NCBI RefSeq assembly: GCF_002532075.1 | Contig: NZ_LYXE01000069.1 | Coordinates: 21,751-85,750, forward strand | DNA: 64,000 nt | Source of the DNA: Candidatus Chloroploca asiatica | Lineage (GTDB): Bacteria; Chloroflexota; Chloroflexia; Chloroflexales; Chloroflexaceae | Direction: 5' to 3' | Shown: in pieces, positions 52,037 through 62,500 of the stretch | How the letters are laid out: each line of letters starts with the position of its first letter | Position numbering within the stretch: the first letter of the stretch is position 1 | Program-made: the position numbers and the translations under genes | The notes under the pieces: model-generated | What the model saw: the letters and a program-made list of their open reading frames with translations, nothing else | Told to the model about the DNA's origin: nothing | Databases searched by the model: none

Positions 52037-52843
52037 GTGGCGTATCGGATTTTGCACGTTTCTGATCTCCATACCGGCCCGCCCTTCCGTCAGACTGTTG
52101 CCGATACGCTTGTTGCTCAGGCGCACACGATCAAACCAGATCTTGTGGTTGTCTCGGGGGATTTTGTCCAACGGGCTGATTTTGTTGCCCAGTGGCGCGC
52201 TGCCTGTGCCCTGCGTGAGGCGTTGCCTCAGCCACAGCTTGTTGTACCTGGCAATCACGATGTCCCGCTCTTTCATCTTCACCTGCGGCTCTTCAATCCA
52301 CTTGGACGTTATCGCCGCTATGTCACCACAGAACTCAATCCAGTCTTTGAGTTGCCAGGTCTGGTGGTGGTGGGGGCCAATACGGCCCACGGGTTGACCA
52401 GTGATGGCGGACGCCTGAGTCGCACGCAGCGGGCAAACCTGCGGCGCATCCTGGCCCGTTATGGCCCCGAGGTCTATAAAGTTGTTGTCTGGCACCATCC
52501 CGTTGCGAATCTACCAGGCGCACGCAAAGATCGGGTGATGCGTGGGGCCGCGTCCGCGATGCAAGTGCTTGATGAGCATCGCGTCGGTTTGTTGTTGACC
52601 GGGCACCTGCACGCTGGCTATGTCGGCCATACCCGTACTATGATGCCCCATCTTGAGCATGGCACGATCATCTGCCAGAGTGGCACAACGATGTCGGGCC
52701 GTGGACATGGGCACGAAAAAGGTCAGAATTCGTGCAATCTGATTACCATTGATGAGCAGTTCATCCAGATTAGCCAGTTGCTCTACCAGGCCGAGGTGCA
52801 ACAATTCGTGCCGGTGGCCGAGTATCGTTTCCTGCGGATCTGA
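52037..52843 (+). CDS. Calcineurin-like metallophosphoesterase
   Basis: A 268-residue enzyme of the Icc/CpdA class. All metal motifs are present: VSDLH at residues 8-12, VVSGDFV, VPGNHD, WHHP and GHLHAGYVG. The family includes cyclic-nucleotide phosphodiesterases and nucleases; the substrate cannot be told. The GTG start is set by a GAGGAG site eight bases upstream. The gene lies 265 bases after the sbcC-like gene, with a small membrane protein between them, so an SbcD-like role is conceivable although the protein is shorter and lacks the SbcD C-terminal domain. Confidence 0.88.
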   Translation: MAYRILHVSDLHTGPPFRQTVADTLVAQAHTIKPDLVVVSGDFVQRADFVAQWRAACALREALPQPQLVVPGNHDVPLFHLHLRLFNPLGRYRRYVTTELNPVFELPGLVVVGANTAHGLTSDGGRLSRTQRANLRRILARYGPEVYKVVVWHHPVANLPGARKDRVMRGAASAMQVLDEHRVGLLLTGHLHAGYVGHTRTMMPHLEHGTIICQSGTTMSGRGHGHEKGQNSCNLITIDEQFIQISQLLYQAEVQQFVPVAEYRFLRI

Positions 52844-52909
52844 GCAAAGGTGGTCGTTGCTCGCAAACTGTGGCTGGATAAGATATATGTGAGATAGAAT
52901 GAACGATGT

Positions 52910-55171
52910 ATGGGTAAAGCAAAGCGGGTAAAACAACAACGAGCAGCTTCAGCCGGGGGCGATCTACGGTCGCAGGGTCTGCGCTCTTTTCAGAGTCAGC
53001 GGTTTGACCAGGCGATCCAGTTCTGGACACCGCTTGCTCCGCATGATCCTGCGGTGGTTTGTGCTCTGGCCGAGGCCTATTTTCGCCGGGCGATCACCAA
53101 CAAAAGCGCTGATCCCGTTGCCGATCTCCGCCAGGCACATGAACTGGCACCCGACAATAGCCGCTACCAGTTTCACCTGGGCCGGATGTTGCACCTCCAG
53201 GGTGATTTCCAGGCCGCAGCTGAAGCGTATGGTGCTGTTCTCGCCAAAAAACCGGCGCAGGTTCGTACTGGACGCCTGCTGGCGCTGGCGATCCTTCAGC
53301 AAGATCCAACCACTGACCTGAATACGATCCCCGCGTTGACCGACGCTGTCCGGCAATGGGCCGCACCAGTTGTGGCCTTGCTCCACAAGCAGTCGGTTGC
53401 CGATGATGGCACGCCGCTCGGGCGGCTGTGGGCGGCGCTTGCGCTGATTACGACAGGTGATCCAGCCGCCGCTGAATTGCTGCAAGATGAACGCAGCCTG
53501 CCTGCGGCCAAGTTACATGCGCTACGTCGCTATTACCGCGGGGTCGCCGCAGCTCAAGCCGGGCAAACCGAAGAGGCCGTGAAACACTGGGCTCAGGTTG
53601 CCAAGGCCGAGCTTACTGTTGAGCATCTGGCGATCAATGAGATTGCGGCCCTCTATCCAACCCTGGTTGCTCAGTTGGAACAGGATGATCTGGATGGCGC
53701 GATCGCGACGAGTCGTGCCGCGGCTGAATTGCGGGGCAGTCCGGCGTTCGATGAGGTGCGGATCAGTACGCTTGACCGCGGGGCGCACCGCGCAGCGGCA
53801 GCAGGCAATTGGGCCGAAGCGGTCTCGTTGTGGAGCCTGGCGCGCCAGATTCTGAGTCGCACCACCTCCTCAAAGCTCGGTTCGCCAGCGCCACTTTTGC
53901 ACAATCTGGCTCTGGCCTATGAAAAGATCGAAGACTGGGAAAGCGCTGCCGAGATTTGGCGGGCGTTGCTGCGTACCAAAGGCAATCGGGGTAGCGGTTC
54001 GAATGAGGTCGATACGGAAGCCGCTCGTCAGGCCTGGGTGCGCAAACGGGTCATTACCTGCTATCGCAGCGCCGGACGGCCTGATGAAGCCGTGACGGTC
54101 TTCCGTCAGATGATCAAAGCAGAACCCAATAATCTTGCGCTACGTATCGAACTAGCTGATGCCCTGCTGGCCAATGAGCAAGATCGCGCCGCTGAAAATG
54201 AGGTCAAACGAGTACTTGAACTCGACCCCAACCATCCCGATGCGCTCTATCGGTATGCGACGACGTTGAGTACAAGGATGCAGTATGGTGAGTCGGAAGC
54301 GATTATGCTCAAAGTTGTCGCACAACATCCGCAGCGCGAGGATCTGCGCCGTGGGGCGGCAGGCTTATTTCTCGCGCATGGCGTGGATTGGTCCTCGTGG
54401 GGCAGGTACGACCGGGCCAGGGAAGCGTTTGTCCGGGGCGAGAAACTCCAACCAGACAACCCCATCTTTCCACTCAATCAGGCCCGCATGTGTCTGCCGA
54501 CCAGAGAGTTTGATGAGGCACGCCGCCTGATCGAGCGCACGTTGGAAATCACGAATACTGATCTCAATGTCTGGATGCAGAGCATCGAAACATGGGCGCA
54601 TGCGAAGCTTATTGACGATGCCCGCGCGTTGATCGAGCGCTTTGAGCGGGAGTTCAAACCAGATGCCGCCGACTATGGGCAACTTGGCGAGATGATGATC
54701 CGGGCAGCGCTGCCACCGCCTTCCTTCGATCGACTCGCTCAAAGGCCGCCGCCTCTCGACGAAAATGATCCCTGGGTTCTGCTCGGGCAAGAATTGGTTG
54801 CAAAGGGTGTTGCGCTGAATCCAACTGATGTCATCTTCTTGCGCCTCGCAGGTATCAAGTTGAGTCGTCTGCTCCCCAAGCTCGCCCTCACCTACTTTGA
54901 AGCCGCGTTGAAACTTTCGCCAGATGATCCTGATCTCTTGATTGGCCTTGGGATGGTACAGGGCCAACTCGGCGATCTCAAGACCGCCAAGGCGACGTTG
55001 CGCAAGGCCGAACAAATCGCGCGGCGCCAGAAACGCTACGATCTCGAACAACAAGCGCAAAGCATGCGATCAATGGTTGGAACCCCGATGCTCGATATGA
55101 TGCTGGACGATCAATTTGATCCTGAAGCGATGCTTGATATGCTCGATGAGTTGGATATGCCTGATTACTAA
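52910..55171 (+). CDS. Large TPR-repeat protein
   Basis: A 753-residue soluble protein made almost wholly of TPR-like helices, from about residue 20 to 720, with clear units near residues 70-120 (ELAPDNSRYQFHLGRMLHLQGDFQAAAEAYGAVL), 390-460 and 645-720. The N-terminus is basic (MGKAKRVKQQR) and the C-terminus acidic (DPEAMLDMLDELDMPDY). It has no signal peptide. It could be an adaptor; it lies just before the Hsp70 operon but is separated from it by a terminator. Confidence 0.85.
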   Translation: MGKAKRVKQQRAASAGGDLRSQGLRSFQSQRFDQAIQFWTPLAPHDPAVVCALAEAYFRRAITNKSADPVADLRQAHELAPDNSRYQFHLGRMLHLQGDFQAAAEAYGAVLAKKPAQVRTGRLLALAILQQDPTTDLNTIPALTDAVRQWAAPVVALLHKQSVADDGTPLGRLWAALALITTGDPAAAELLQDERSLPAAKLHALRRYYRGVAAAQAGQTEEAVKHWAQVAKAELTVEHLAINEIAALYPTLVAQLEQDDLDGAIATSRAAAELRGSPAFDEVRISTLDRGAHRAAAAGNWAEAVSLWSLARQILSRTTSSKLGSPAPLLHNLALAYEKIEDWESAAEIWRALLRTKGNRGSGSNEVDTEAARQAWVRKRVITCYRSAGRPDEAVTVFRQMIKAEPNNLALRIELADALLANEQDRAAENEVKRVLELDPNHPDALYRYATTLSTRMQYGESEAIMLKVVAQHPQREDLRRGAAGLFLAHGVDWSSWGRYDRAREAFVRGEKLQPDNPIFPLNQARMCLPTREFDEARRLIERTLEITNTDLNVWMQSIETWAHAKLIDDARALIERFEREFKPDAADYGQLGEMMIRAALPPPSFDRLAQRPPPLDENDPWVLLGQELVAKGVALNPTDVIFLRLAGIKLSRLLPKLALTYFEAALKLSPDDPDLLIGLGMVQGQLGDLKTAKATLRKAEQIARRQKRYDLEQQAQSMRSMVGTPMLDMMLDDQFDPEAMLDMLDELDMPDY

Positions 55172-55206
55172 ACTCTGTTCCTGCGGCCCCCGGGAAGCTC
55201 TCTTGC

Positions 55207-55245
55207 GCTGGCAAAAAAGCCAGCTAGGCTGGCTTTTTTGCCAGC
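55207..55245 (+). terminator. Terminator after the TPR gene
   Basis: Perfect 18-base arms (55207-55224 and 55228-55245) with a three-base loop; the right arm carries six T bases and the left six A bases, so it may work on both strands. Confidence 0.75.
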
Positions 55246-55284
55246 ACAAAGCGTAACCGCCTGTCTTACCCATAAGCAAAAAGT

Positions 55285-55635
55285 ATGAGCGAAGCTTATA
55301 ACAATCCATATATGACCCTCGGGTTGAACGTCGAGGCCAGTGCCGCCGAGATTAAACGGGCCTATTTTGCCCTGGTGCGCGAGTATCCGCCGGAACGCCA
55401 TCCCGAGCAGTTCAAACGGATTCGGTCTGCCTACGAGCAACTCCGTGATCCCGAGCAGCGCCTCGAGACCGATATGCAACTGCTGCAACCCTGGCAGGCT
55501 TCGAGCAGCCGCCGTCGCCCACCTGCACCAGTGCTCGACGTCAGCCAGCAGGATCTCCTCCTGGCGCTGGAACTCTTGACTGAACTGCACCGTACCGATT
55601 GGCGTGAAGATTATGAGGTCATCAAACTGTCATGA
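55285..55635 (+). CDS. Noncanonical J-domain protein
   Basis: A 116-residue co-chaperone-like protein. Residues 8-65 align with a J domain: PYMTLGLNVEASAAEIKRAYFALV, then FKRIRSAYEQLRDPEQR. The diagnostic HPD tripeptide is replaced: the segment reads REYPPERHPEQF. The rest is a short helical tail ending in LTELHRTDWREDYEVIKLS. HPD normally stimulates Hsp70 ATP hydrolysis, so this protein may dock without normal stimulation. Its stop overlaps the GrpE-like start by ATGA, followed by Hsp70. Confidence 0.8.
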   Translation: MSEAYNNPYMTLGLNVEASAAEIKRAYFALVREYPPERHPEQFKRIRSAYEQLRDPEQRLETDMQLLQPWQASSSRRRPPAPVLDVSQQDLLLALELLTELHRTDWREDYEVIKLS

Positions 55636-56324
55636 GTGATGCCGAGTTGACTGATCAGTCTGTCGCCCTACTTGCCTCACGTCTTGATGCCATGGCAACT
55701 GCGCTCGCGGCCCTCGAAAAACAGATGAGCCGCGCTGGTCGTGAACAACTCAAGGCCAATGCGCTTGCCGAGACCCAGGCGAAGCGCTCTGAAGCAACGC
55801 TGAATGAACTACGCGCCGTAGCAGAACAACGTGAACAGGAATGGGCCGCTGAACGAGAACGTCTCGCCGCGACGGTGAGCGAAGCCAGGTTGACCGTGGT
55901 GCGTTCGTTTTTTCCGGTGCTCGATGGCCTCGATGAGGCGATTCGTACCGCCCATACCATCCTGCATCAGGCGCACCGCGTCGAAAGTCCTGAGACGCTC
56001 TTGTCGTCCCTGCTCGAAGCCCCGGTTGAGTGTGTCGATCTGGTTATTCCGCCCATGCCACTCCGTGAAACGCTTGAGTCGTGGCTGCAAGGGCTAGTGA
56101 TTGTACGCCGACGCCTCCTTGATGCCATGGCAAGCGAAGATGTTACACCGATCCTTGCCGAGGGGCGACCGTTTGATCCGCATCACCATATCGTTGTTGA
56201 GGTAATTTCCTCGCGCACCGCTCCTGCTGGAATGGTGCTGCAAGAGATCCGGCGCGGTCTGCTGATAGGCACGCGCGTTCTGCGACATGCCGAAGTCGCG
56301 GTAGCCGATGAATATTCTTCGTGA
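55632..56324 (+). CDS. grpE: GrpE-like nucleotide exchange factor
   Basis: A 230-residue protein with an N-terminal coiled coil (about residues 15-85, rich in Ala, Glu and Arg). A GrpE-like head follows: EARLTVVRSFFPVLDGLDEAIRTA and the final FDPHHHIVVEVISSRTAPAGMVLQEIRRGLLIGTRVLRHAEVAVA, matching the FDP-HEAV and GY-L--RVIRPA-V-V motifs. It exchanges ADP for ATP on Hsp70. It is longer than the usual 190 residues. It is coupled to the J protein and lies 23 bases before the Hsp70 gene. Confidence 0.85.
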   Translation: MSDAELTDQSVALLASRLDAMATALAALEKQMSRAGREQLKANALAETQAKRSEATLNELRAVAEQREQEWAAERERLAATVSEARLTVVRSFFPVLDGLDEAIRTAHTILHQAHRVESPETLLSSLLEAPVECVDLVIPPMPLRETLESWLQGLVIVRRRLLDAMASEDVTPILAEGRPFDPHHHIVVEVISSRTAPAGMVLQEIRRGLLIGTRVLRHAEVAVADEYSS

Positions 56325-56347
56325 ACCTGATGAGGTAAGAGGAGCGT

Positions 56348-58099
56348 ATGAGCATCATTGTTGGTATCGATCTTGGGACAACCTTTTCGGCTGTCGCACT
56401 CGTGCGTGAGGGCACACCTGTGATCCTCGCACATGACGAGGAACGCATTCTGCCCTCAGTAGTTGGACTCGGACCAGATGAGCAACTCCTTGTCGGTACT
56501 CCCGCCCGGAATCAGTATGTGCTCTATCCCGAGCGCACGATCCGGTCGATCAAACGCCAGATGGGCCAGGATATCCAGGTCGAGCTCGGTAGCCGTCATT
56601 ATAACCCGCAACAGATTTCAGCCTTGCTCCTCCGTGAAATGAAACGTGTGGCCGAGAGCCAGCTCGGGGCACCGGTCGAACGGGCGGTGATTACTGTCCC
56701 GGCCTATTTCTCGGATGCAGCACGCCAGGCGACCCGCGAAGCTGGCGAGATTGCTGGTTTTACGGTTGAACGCATTATCAACGAGCCGACCGCTGCCGCG
56801 CTTGCGTATGGGCTTGACCGCAATGATGAGCGTCAGATGGTTGCCGTCTATGATCTCGGTGGGGGCACCTTCGATGTGTCGATCATCGAACTCGATAGTG
56901 GGGTGATCGAGGTGCGCTCGAGTCACGGCAATACCCAGCTTGGCGGCGATGACTTTGATGAGCGCCTCCGCGATCTGCTAATCGAGCGTTTTGTCGCTAC
57001 CCACGAGGTTGATGTGCGCCAGGATGCACGGGCGATGGCACGACTCCTACGGGTTGCCGAAGAGACGAAGATTGAGCTCTCGAGCCGCCCATTTGTCAAG
57101 GTGGAAGTCGAGTACTTGATGACGGTGGACGGCAAGGCGTTGCATCTTGAGACGGAGATCCAGCGCAGCGAGTTTGAAGAGGTGATCAGCGCGTTGATCG
57201 AGGGTACGATTCAATCGCTTGATGATGCGCTGAAAGATGCCCAGATCCGTGCCGAACAACTCGATAAAGTGCTCTTTGTTGGCGGTAGTACCCGCATTCC
57301 TCTTGTGTGGGAGATGGTACGCAGTCATACTGGCATCGAGCCGGCGGTCGCGATCAACCCCGACGAGGCCGTGGCGCTTGGCGCGGCAGTGCAGGCGGCG
57401 ATCATCGCGGGTGAACCGCTTGATGCGATCCTGGTTGATGTCACCTCACATTCGCTCGGCATTGAAATCGCCGAGTATATGATGGGCCAGCTTGTCACTG
57501 ACATCTACAGTGTGATCATTCCCCGCAATACCACCGTGCCAACCTCGCGCTCAGAGATCTATAGTGCGATGCATCCCGCCCAGACGGCGATCAACCTTAA
57601 GATCTATCAGGGTGAACACGCCACTGCCTCGAAAAATACCCTGCTCGGCGAGTTTATGTTTGAAGATCTGCGTCCCGAAATTCCGGGTGAAGTGCCACGC
57701 ATTACGGTGCAGTTCGACTTTGATATCAATGGGATCTTGCACGTCTCGGCGGTTGATCGCGGCAGTGGCAAAAAGATCAACGCCAATGTGCGTGCCGCCC
57801 ACGCACGTCTGAGCCCGGCTGAGATCGCGGGTGCCCGCGTTGGCCTCGAAGAGCTGGAGGCCCGTGAGATCACCGCACTCCTTGAAAATTTCGAAGACGA
57901 GGACGATGGCTTTGTGCTTAGCGAAGAGGCCTTTAGTCTGCTCGAAAAGGCCCGCACCGCGCTGGAAGCCAATCCTGAGCATACCGATCTTGCCAAAGCC
58001 GTTGCCGACCTCGAGCGCGTTGCGACCAGTGGCGATGAGGCCGCGATTGACGAGGCCGCCGACGCCTTGCTTGATCTGCTCTACGAGCTCGAGGATTGA
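56348..58099 (+). CDS. dnaK: Hsp70/DnaK-family chaperone
   Basis: A 583-residue Hsp70. The ATPase domain has GIDLGTTFSAVALV, VPAYFSDAARQATREAG, NEPTAAALAYGLD and VYDLGGGTFDVSI. The substrate domain has PRITVQFDFDINGILHVSA. The lid is short and acidic (EDEDDGFVLSEEAF), with no EEVD-type end, so it is about 40-60 residues shorter than normal DnaK. The order J, GrpE, Hsp70 in one operon, with a degenerate J, suggests a secondary system rather than the housekeeping one. An AGAGGAG site precedes the ATG. Confidence 0.92.
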   Translation: MSIIVGIDLGTTFSAVALVREGTPVILAHDEERILPSVVGLGPDEQLLVGTPARNQYVLYPERTIRSIKRQMGQDIQVELGSRHYNPQQISALLLREMKRVAESQLGAPVERAVITVPAYFSDAARQATREAGEIAGFTVERIINEPTAAALAYGLDRNDERQMVAVYDLGGGTFDVSIIELDSGVIEVRSSHGNTQLGGDDFDERLRDLLIERFVATHEVDVRQDARAMARLLRVAEETKIELSSRPFVKVEVEYLMTVDGKALHLETEIQRSEFEEVISALIEGTIQSLDDALKDAQIRAEQLDKVLFVGGSTRIPLVWEMVRSHTGIEPAVAINPDEAVALGAAVQAAIIAGEPLDAILVDVTSHSLGIEIAEYMMGQLVTDIYSVIIPRNTTVPTSRSEIYSAMHPAQTAINLKIYQGEHATASKNTLLGEFMFEDLRPEIPGEVPRITVQFDFDINGILHVSAVDRGSGKKINANVRAAHARLSPAEIAGARVGLEELEAREITALLENFEDEDDGFVLSEEAFSLLEKARTALEANPEHTDLAKAVADLERVATSGDEAAIDEAADALLDLLYELED

Positions 58100-58112
58100 A
58101 CGACGGTTGCCA

Positions 58113-59570
58113 CTATTCGTCGGCAAAGAGGCGCTCGAGCACCGCACGGGTCATCAGCAGATAGGTCATATGCAGATCATTGGTCGTCTCGGCCGGCGAC
58201 GGTCCGTATCGCCGGAGCATGGTCGAGGCGACACCTGGTGCAACAATATGCGGGGCCACCCCCACAAATTCGGGGCCGCACACATCAAAGCTCTCCATCA
58301 GATCTTCCAGGGCTGGCACCCGCTCGGTTGGGGTATCGGGCAGATGCATCTCGGTGGCCGTATCGGCACGCCGCGCCCGTAAATCCTCGATAATCCGCTC
58401 TTTGCTCCGCCCACGCAGCGTGAAGACGAGAAAAGGGTCTTCGTCAAAACGCTCGCCGAGCAAATAGTAGACGGCCGCAATGTGCTTGCACGGCTTCGCA
58501 TAATCAGGGCACGAGCAACTGGTCTGCAGATCATGTGCGCTCTGGGGAAAGAGGGAAACCCGTGCATTGGCAAAAGCCTGTTCGATCTCGCGCGGCATTT
58601 CGCCCGCCAACAGACGCGCTGTGAAGATCGCTTGATCGGCCATTGAGTCAATGACCCGATCCCACTGCGCATCACTCAACGGCAAGACTGAGATCGAGAC
58701 ACGATATGGCGTTGCCCGTGAACCCTGCACCCGCGCCGTGACATACCCTAGGCTCACATCAATGTTCAAGACGGCACGCTCACGGGCGTAGTCTTGCCCA
58801 CGGATCAGACGATTGCCATACCCGAAACTTTCAAGCACATCAATCCAGCGCTTGGCCCACCACGACTCGCCAAAATCACCGTGCTGGCTCCGCGCAATAA
58901 TGCCATCGGCGGGCAAGCGAGGGCGAGCGTCTCCCCGTGATACAATGCGATGATCAGGCCTGATCCGCGTCGTCCGTGCAGGCCGCAGATCACCACGGCT
59001 TCCGCCTGAGCTACGGTCAGGGCGCCGTCCCTGACGGGTCGAACGCGTTGTTCCAACCCGCGCTGTGCGTTCGTGTCCCTCCCTCCTGGCCGGTGAGTCA
59101 GCGCGTTCAGCAGGGAGGCCTTGCTTGCCTGTTGAGTGGGTCTTCTCACGCTGTGACGGGCTGGATGCCCGTGAGGGGGTGCTCTCGTCGTGCGCCTGCT
59201 TGCTCCGTCGACGGGGTGAACGGCGTTGGCGACGTGAACCTGTACGTTCCTGCTCAGCCTGTGTGGCAGCAGGCGCACCAACCGTCGTATCACCCGGCCT
59301 GGCCTTCACCTGCGTGGCCGTATCATCGTTGCGACCGATCTGAGCCTCGGGCGAACGAGGCCGACGACGGCGACGACGGCGCGAACGGTGCTGAGGTTCA
59401 CCTTCAGCCACCGGTTGGGCCGCATCAGCCGGATGCGCCTGACGAGCTTGCTTCACGGCTTGTTTTTGATGTTTCTTTTGTTCATTTTGCGCATGCGGCT
59501 GCTGATGTTCCTTCCGATCTTCAGGTGTATCAGCGGCTCGGGCTTGCGTTCGACGACGGGGTCTAGGCAT
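58113..59570 (-). CDS. SWIM zinc-finger protein with a long basic disordered N-terminus
   Basis: A 485-residue protein. Residues about 1-215 are Arg/Gln/Thr/Ser-rich, low complexity and probably unfolded. Residues about 230-470 hold the folded part, beginning FGESWWAKRWIDVLESFG and including a SWIM zinc motif SCSCPDYAKPCKHIAAVYYLL. SWIM proteins bind DNA or proteins and often lie next to SNF2 helicases, as here: the helicase gene stops 15 bases before this start. They probably act as a complex. The start at 59570 is taken from the ATG after a GGAG; part of the low-complexity N-terminus could be untranslated. Confidence 0.82.
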   Translation of the reverse strand: MPRPRRRTQARAADTPEDRKEHQQPHAQNEQKKHQKQAVKQARQAHPADAAQPVAEGEPQHRSRRRRRRRPRSPEAQIGRNDDTATQVKARPGDTTVGAPAATQAEQERTGSRRQRRSPRRRSKQAHDESTPSRASSPSQREKTHSTGKQGLPAERADSPARREGHERTARVGTTRSTRQGRRPDRSSGGSRGDLRPARTTRIRPDHRIVSRGDARPRLPADGIIARSQHGDFGESWWAKRWIDVLESFGYGNRLIRGQDYARERAVLNIDVSLGYVTARVQGSRATPYRVSISVLPLSDAQWDRVIDSMADQAIFTARLLAGEMPREIEQAFANARVSLFPQSAHDLQTSCSCPDYAKPCKHIAAVYYLLGERFDEDPFLVFTLRGRSKERIIEDLRARRADTATEMHLPDTPTERVPALEDLMESFDVCGPEFVGVAPHIVAPGVASTMLRRYGPSPAETTNDLHMTYLLMTRAVLERLFADE

Positions 59571-59584
59571 AACGACATAACTCC

Positions 59585-62500
59585 CTATGCATCACTCACT
59601 TCTTCCTGCCGAAGCGCAACCAGTTCACGCAACTGATCGGTATTCAACTCGGTGAGCCAGCTCTCACCGGTGCCAAGCACCTGCGCAACAAGGTTTCGCT
59701 TGCTTTCGATCATGGCATCAATCTTCTCTTCGAGCGTGCCACTACAGACAAACTTGTGGACTTGAACATTCCGAATCTGACCGATGCGAAACGCACGGTC
59801 AGTAGCCTGATCTTCGACGGCCGGGTTCCACCAGCGATCAAAATGAAAGACGTGGTTGGCGTGGGTCAGATTGAGCCCGGTGCCACCTGCTTTCAGCGAG
59901 AGGAGCAAGATGGGCGGCCCTTCAGCGGCCTGAAACCGACGCACCATCGCATCACGTTCACGGGCAGGGGTGCCACCGTGAAGAAAGAGGGTCTGGGTGT
60001 GCAACTGTTCAGCAAGATGGGCGGTCAACAGGTGGCCCATTTCGGCAAACTGGGTAAAGATCAGCGCCCGATCATCGGCGGCGAGAACCTCCTCTAACAT
60101 CTCTTCGAGGCGCATCAATTTGCCCGAGCGTCCCTCCAACGCCGATCCATCTTTCAAAAAGTGGGACGGATGATTGCAGATCTGTTTGAGCCGGGTCAAC
60201 ATCGCGAGCACCAGGCCGCGGCGACGCGCCTGTTCGCCTTCACTGTCAGCCAGTTCAATCTGTTCAAGCGCATCGCGTACCGTCGCCTCATAGAGTGTTG
60301 CCTGTTCACGGGTGAGCGGCACATAGATCTTCATTTCAATCTTATCGGGCAGATCGCTAATAATCGTCGGGTCACTCTTGAGGCGGCGCAAAATAAAGGG
60401 TCCGGTCAGGCGACGCAGGCGTTCAGCAACCTGCGCGTCGCCAGTCCGTTCAATCGGGCGGGCAAAGGTACGGCGAAACTCGGTCTCACCCCCCAGATAG
60501 CCAGGATTAAGAAACGCCATGATGCTCCAGAGTTCAGTGAGCCGATTTTCCACCGGCGTCCCGGTCAGCGCAATGCGCGTCTCGGCACGCAACGCCCGTG
60601 CTGCCTGCGCCTGACGGGTATCGCTATTTTTGATATTCTGCGCCTCATCAAGCACCGCCAGACGCCATCTGATTGGCGTCAGACTCTCACGATCGCGGGT
60701 CAACAACTGATAGCTTGTCACAACGAGATCATAGTCGGCAACGGCGGCGGCCAGTTCTTTCCCCCGTAGACGGCCCACCCCCTGATGGACAAGTACCCGC
60801 AGCGCAGGAGCAAAACGGGCCACTTCACGCTGCCAGTTGCCTACCACCGAGGTTGGGCAGATGAGCAGGGTTGGGCCGCCAGCAGGGCGTGTTGCCCGTT
60901 CGTGCAGCAAGAGCGCGATCGTCTGCAACGTCTTGCCCAGGCCCATATCATCGGCGAGGCACGCGCCGAGGCTATAGCGGCGCATAAAACTCAACCACGA
61001 AAACCCGCGGCGCTGGTACGGGCGTAACTCACCGTGCAGGTCATCAGGCTGGGGCAACTCTTCCAATTGCTGAGAACTCGACAGATCGCGTAACAGTTCA
61101 CCGAGGGCACCATCAGCCTCTAGTCCTCCAAAGGCCACCCCGCCCGGTAATGGCTCAGTCGCGCCACCGAGCCCCATGCGCAGCGCCTCGGCGACCGTCA
61201 TCTGCCCACCCTGTTCAAAGAGGGTCAAGGCCTGGCGGGCCTGTTCAGGATCGAGCACAATCCACTCGCCACGCACCTGCACCAGGGGCTGTTTCAAGGC
61301 CACCAGTTGCTCAAACTCGGCGCGATCGATCGGATGGTCGCCTACACTCAATTCCCAACGAAAACTGACCATGCTCTCGAAACTCAGGTGCCCGGGCAGC
61401 TCAGAACGCTCGGCTTTGCGTCGTTTACCCTCGGTAGGCGTTGTTCGGGCACGCGCACGCAGGCGTCCCGCGCCGCCCCACCAAGCCGGCACGAGCATCC
61501 CAAAGCCACTCTGTTCGAGCAACGGGGCCGCATCCTTTAGGAACGCAAACGCCTCATTGATCGTCAGATTCGCCGCTTCGGGCGCCTTGCTATGGAGACT
61601 ACGCTCGATCGCGGGTACAAAACGTGCCGCAAACCCAAGCCCGCGCAGCAAACGCTCTTGAGGTTGCGCAAAGCGCCGATCAAGAAAGGTGAATTCCTGA
61701 CCGCGTTCACGCCAGATCTGCGTAGCTGACACAAGCAAACTCGGATCATCCACAGCCTGCAGCAGATACTTGAGCGACCATGGTGCCACCGGATCGGCAG
61801 GCGGCTCGAGGCGGAACGTAATCCGAAAGATCTCATCACCAGCCACATGCTCAGGGCCGACCCACTCTTGCCAAGCCTTAAGCAACTCCTCGGCGGGTGG
61901 TCCAGCCAGTTTCAGCACGGGATCGGGGCCAAGCAAGGCCGTCATCCACGCCGTACCTGGGGTCATGGGAGCCTGCCGCCAGCTCTCCAGTTTCTGAGCG
62001 GTAGCCGCGTCGGCGGCGGCGAGATCGCGAATAGCGGCATCAGCCATCGTTGCGAGAAACGAGTCAACCAGGGCACGCGGTGCGGGGGCGGCCTCGACGC
62101 GATCCACAAATGCCCGACAGAGCGGTGGCAAAGCGCGGGCAAGTGCCGCAACCTTCGCCGCTGTTGCCGGCACGGGGCGCGGCTGCCAGAAGGCCCGCAC
62201 ACGCGGTCCCTCACGCACTAGGGCAGGCAAGATCTGCTGGCCGGCGACGACTTCCATCGCCAGCAACGCACCCGCACGCCATGCCTGAAGATCGGCCCCG
62301 AGATCGTGACGATGGGCCAGTTCGAGTAACAATTCAAGCGCCTGAACCGGCGTCAAGAGTAAGCCACGAATACGCCAGGACGCCAGTCGCGGCTGCCCTT
62401 CTGGGGCCTCAACGCCAGCATTGCGCAATTCACGCAGCGGTAACGGCATCCGGCCAAGCGTTGGCAACCAGATGATCCGATCACGATCCGGAGGCAGTGT

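Noticed and set aside
52037..52843. SbcD partner for the sbcC-like gene
   Set aside because: The protein has phosphoesterase motifs but is only 268 residues and resembles Icc/CpdA; it lacks the extra SbcD regions, so I call it only a metallophosphoesterase.
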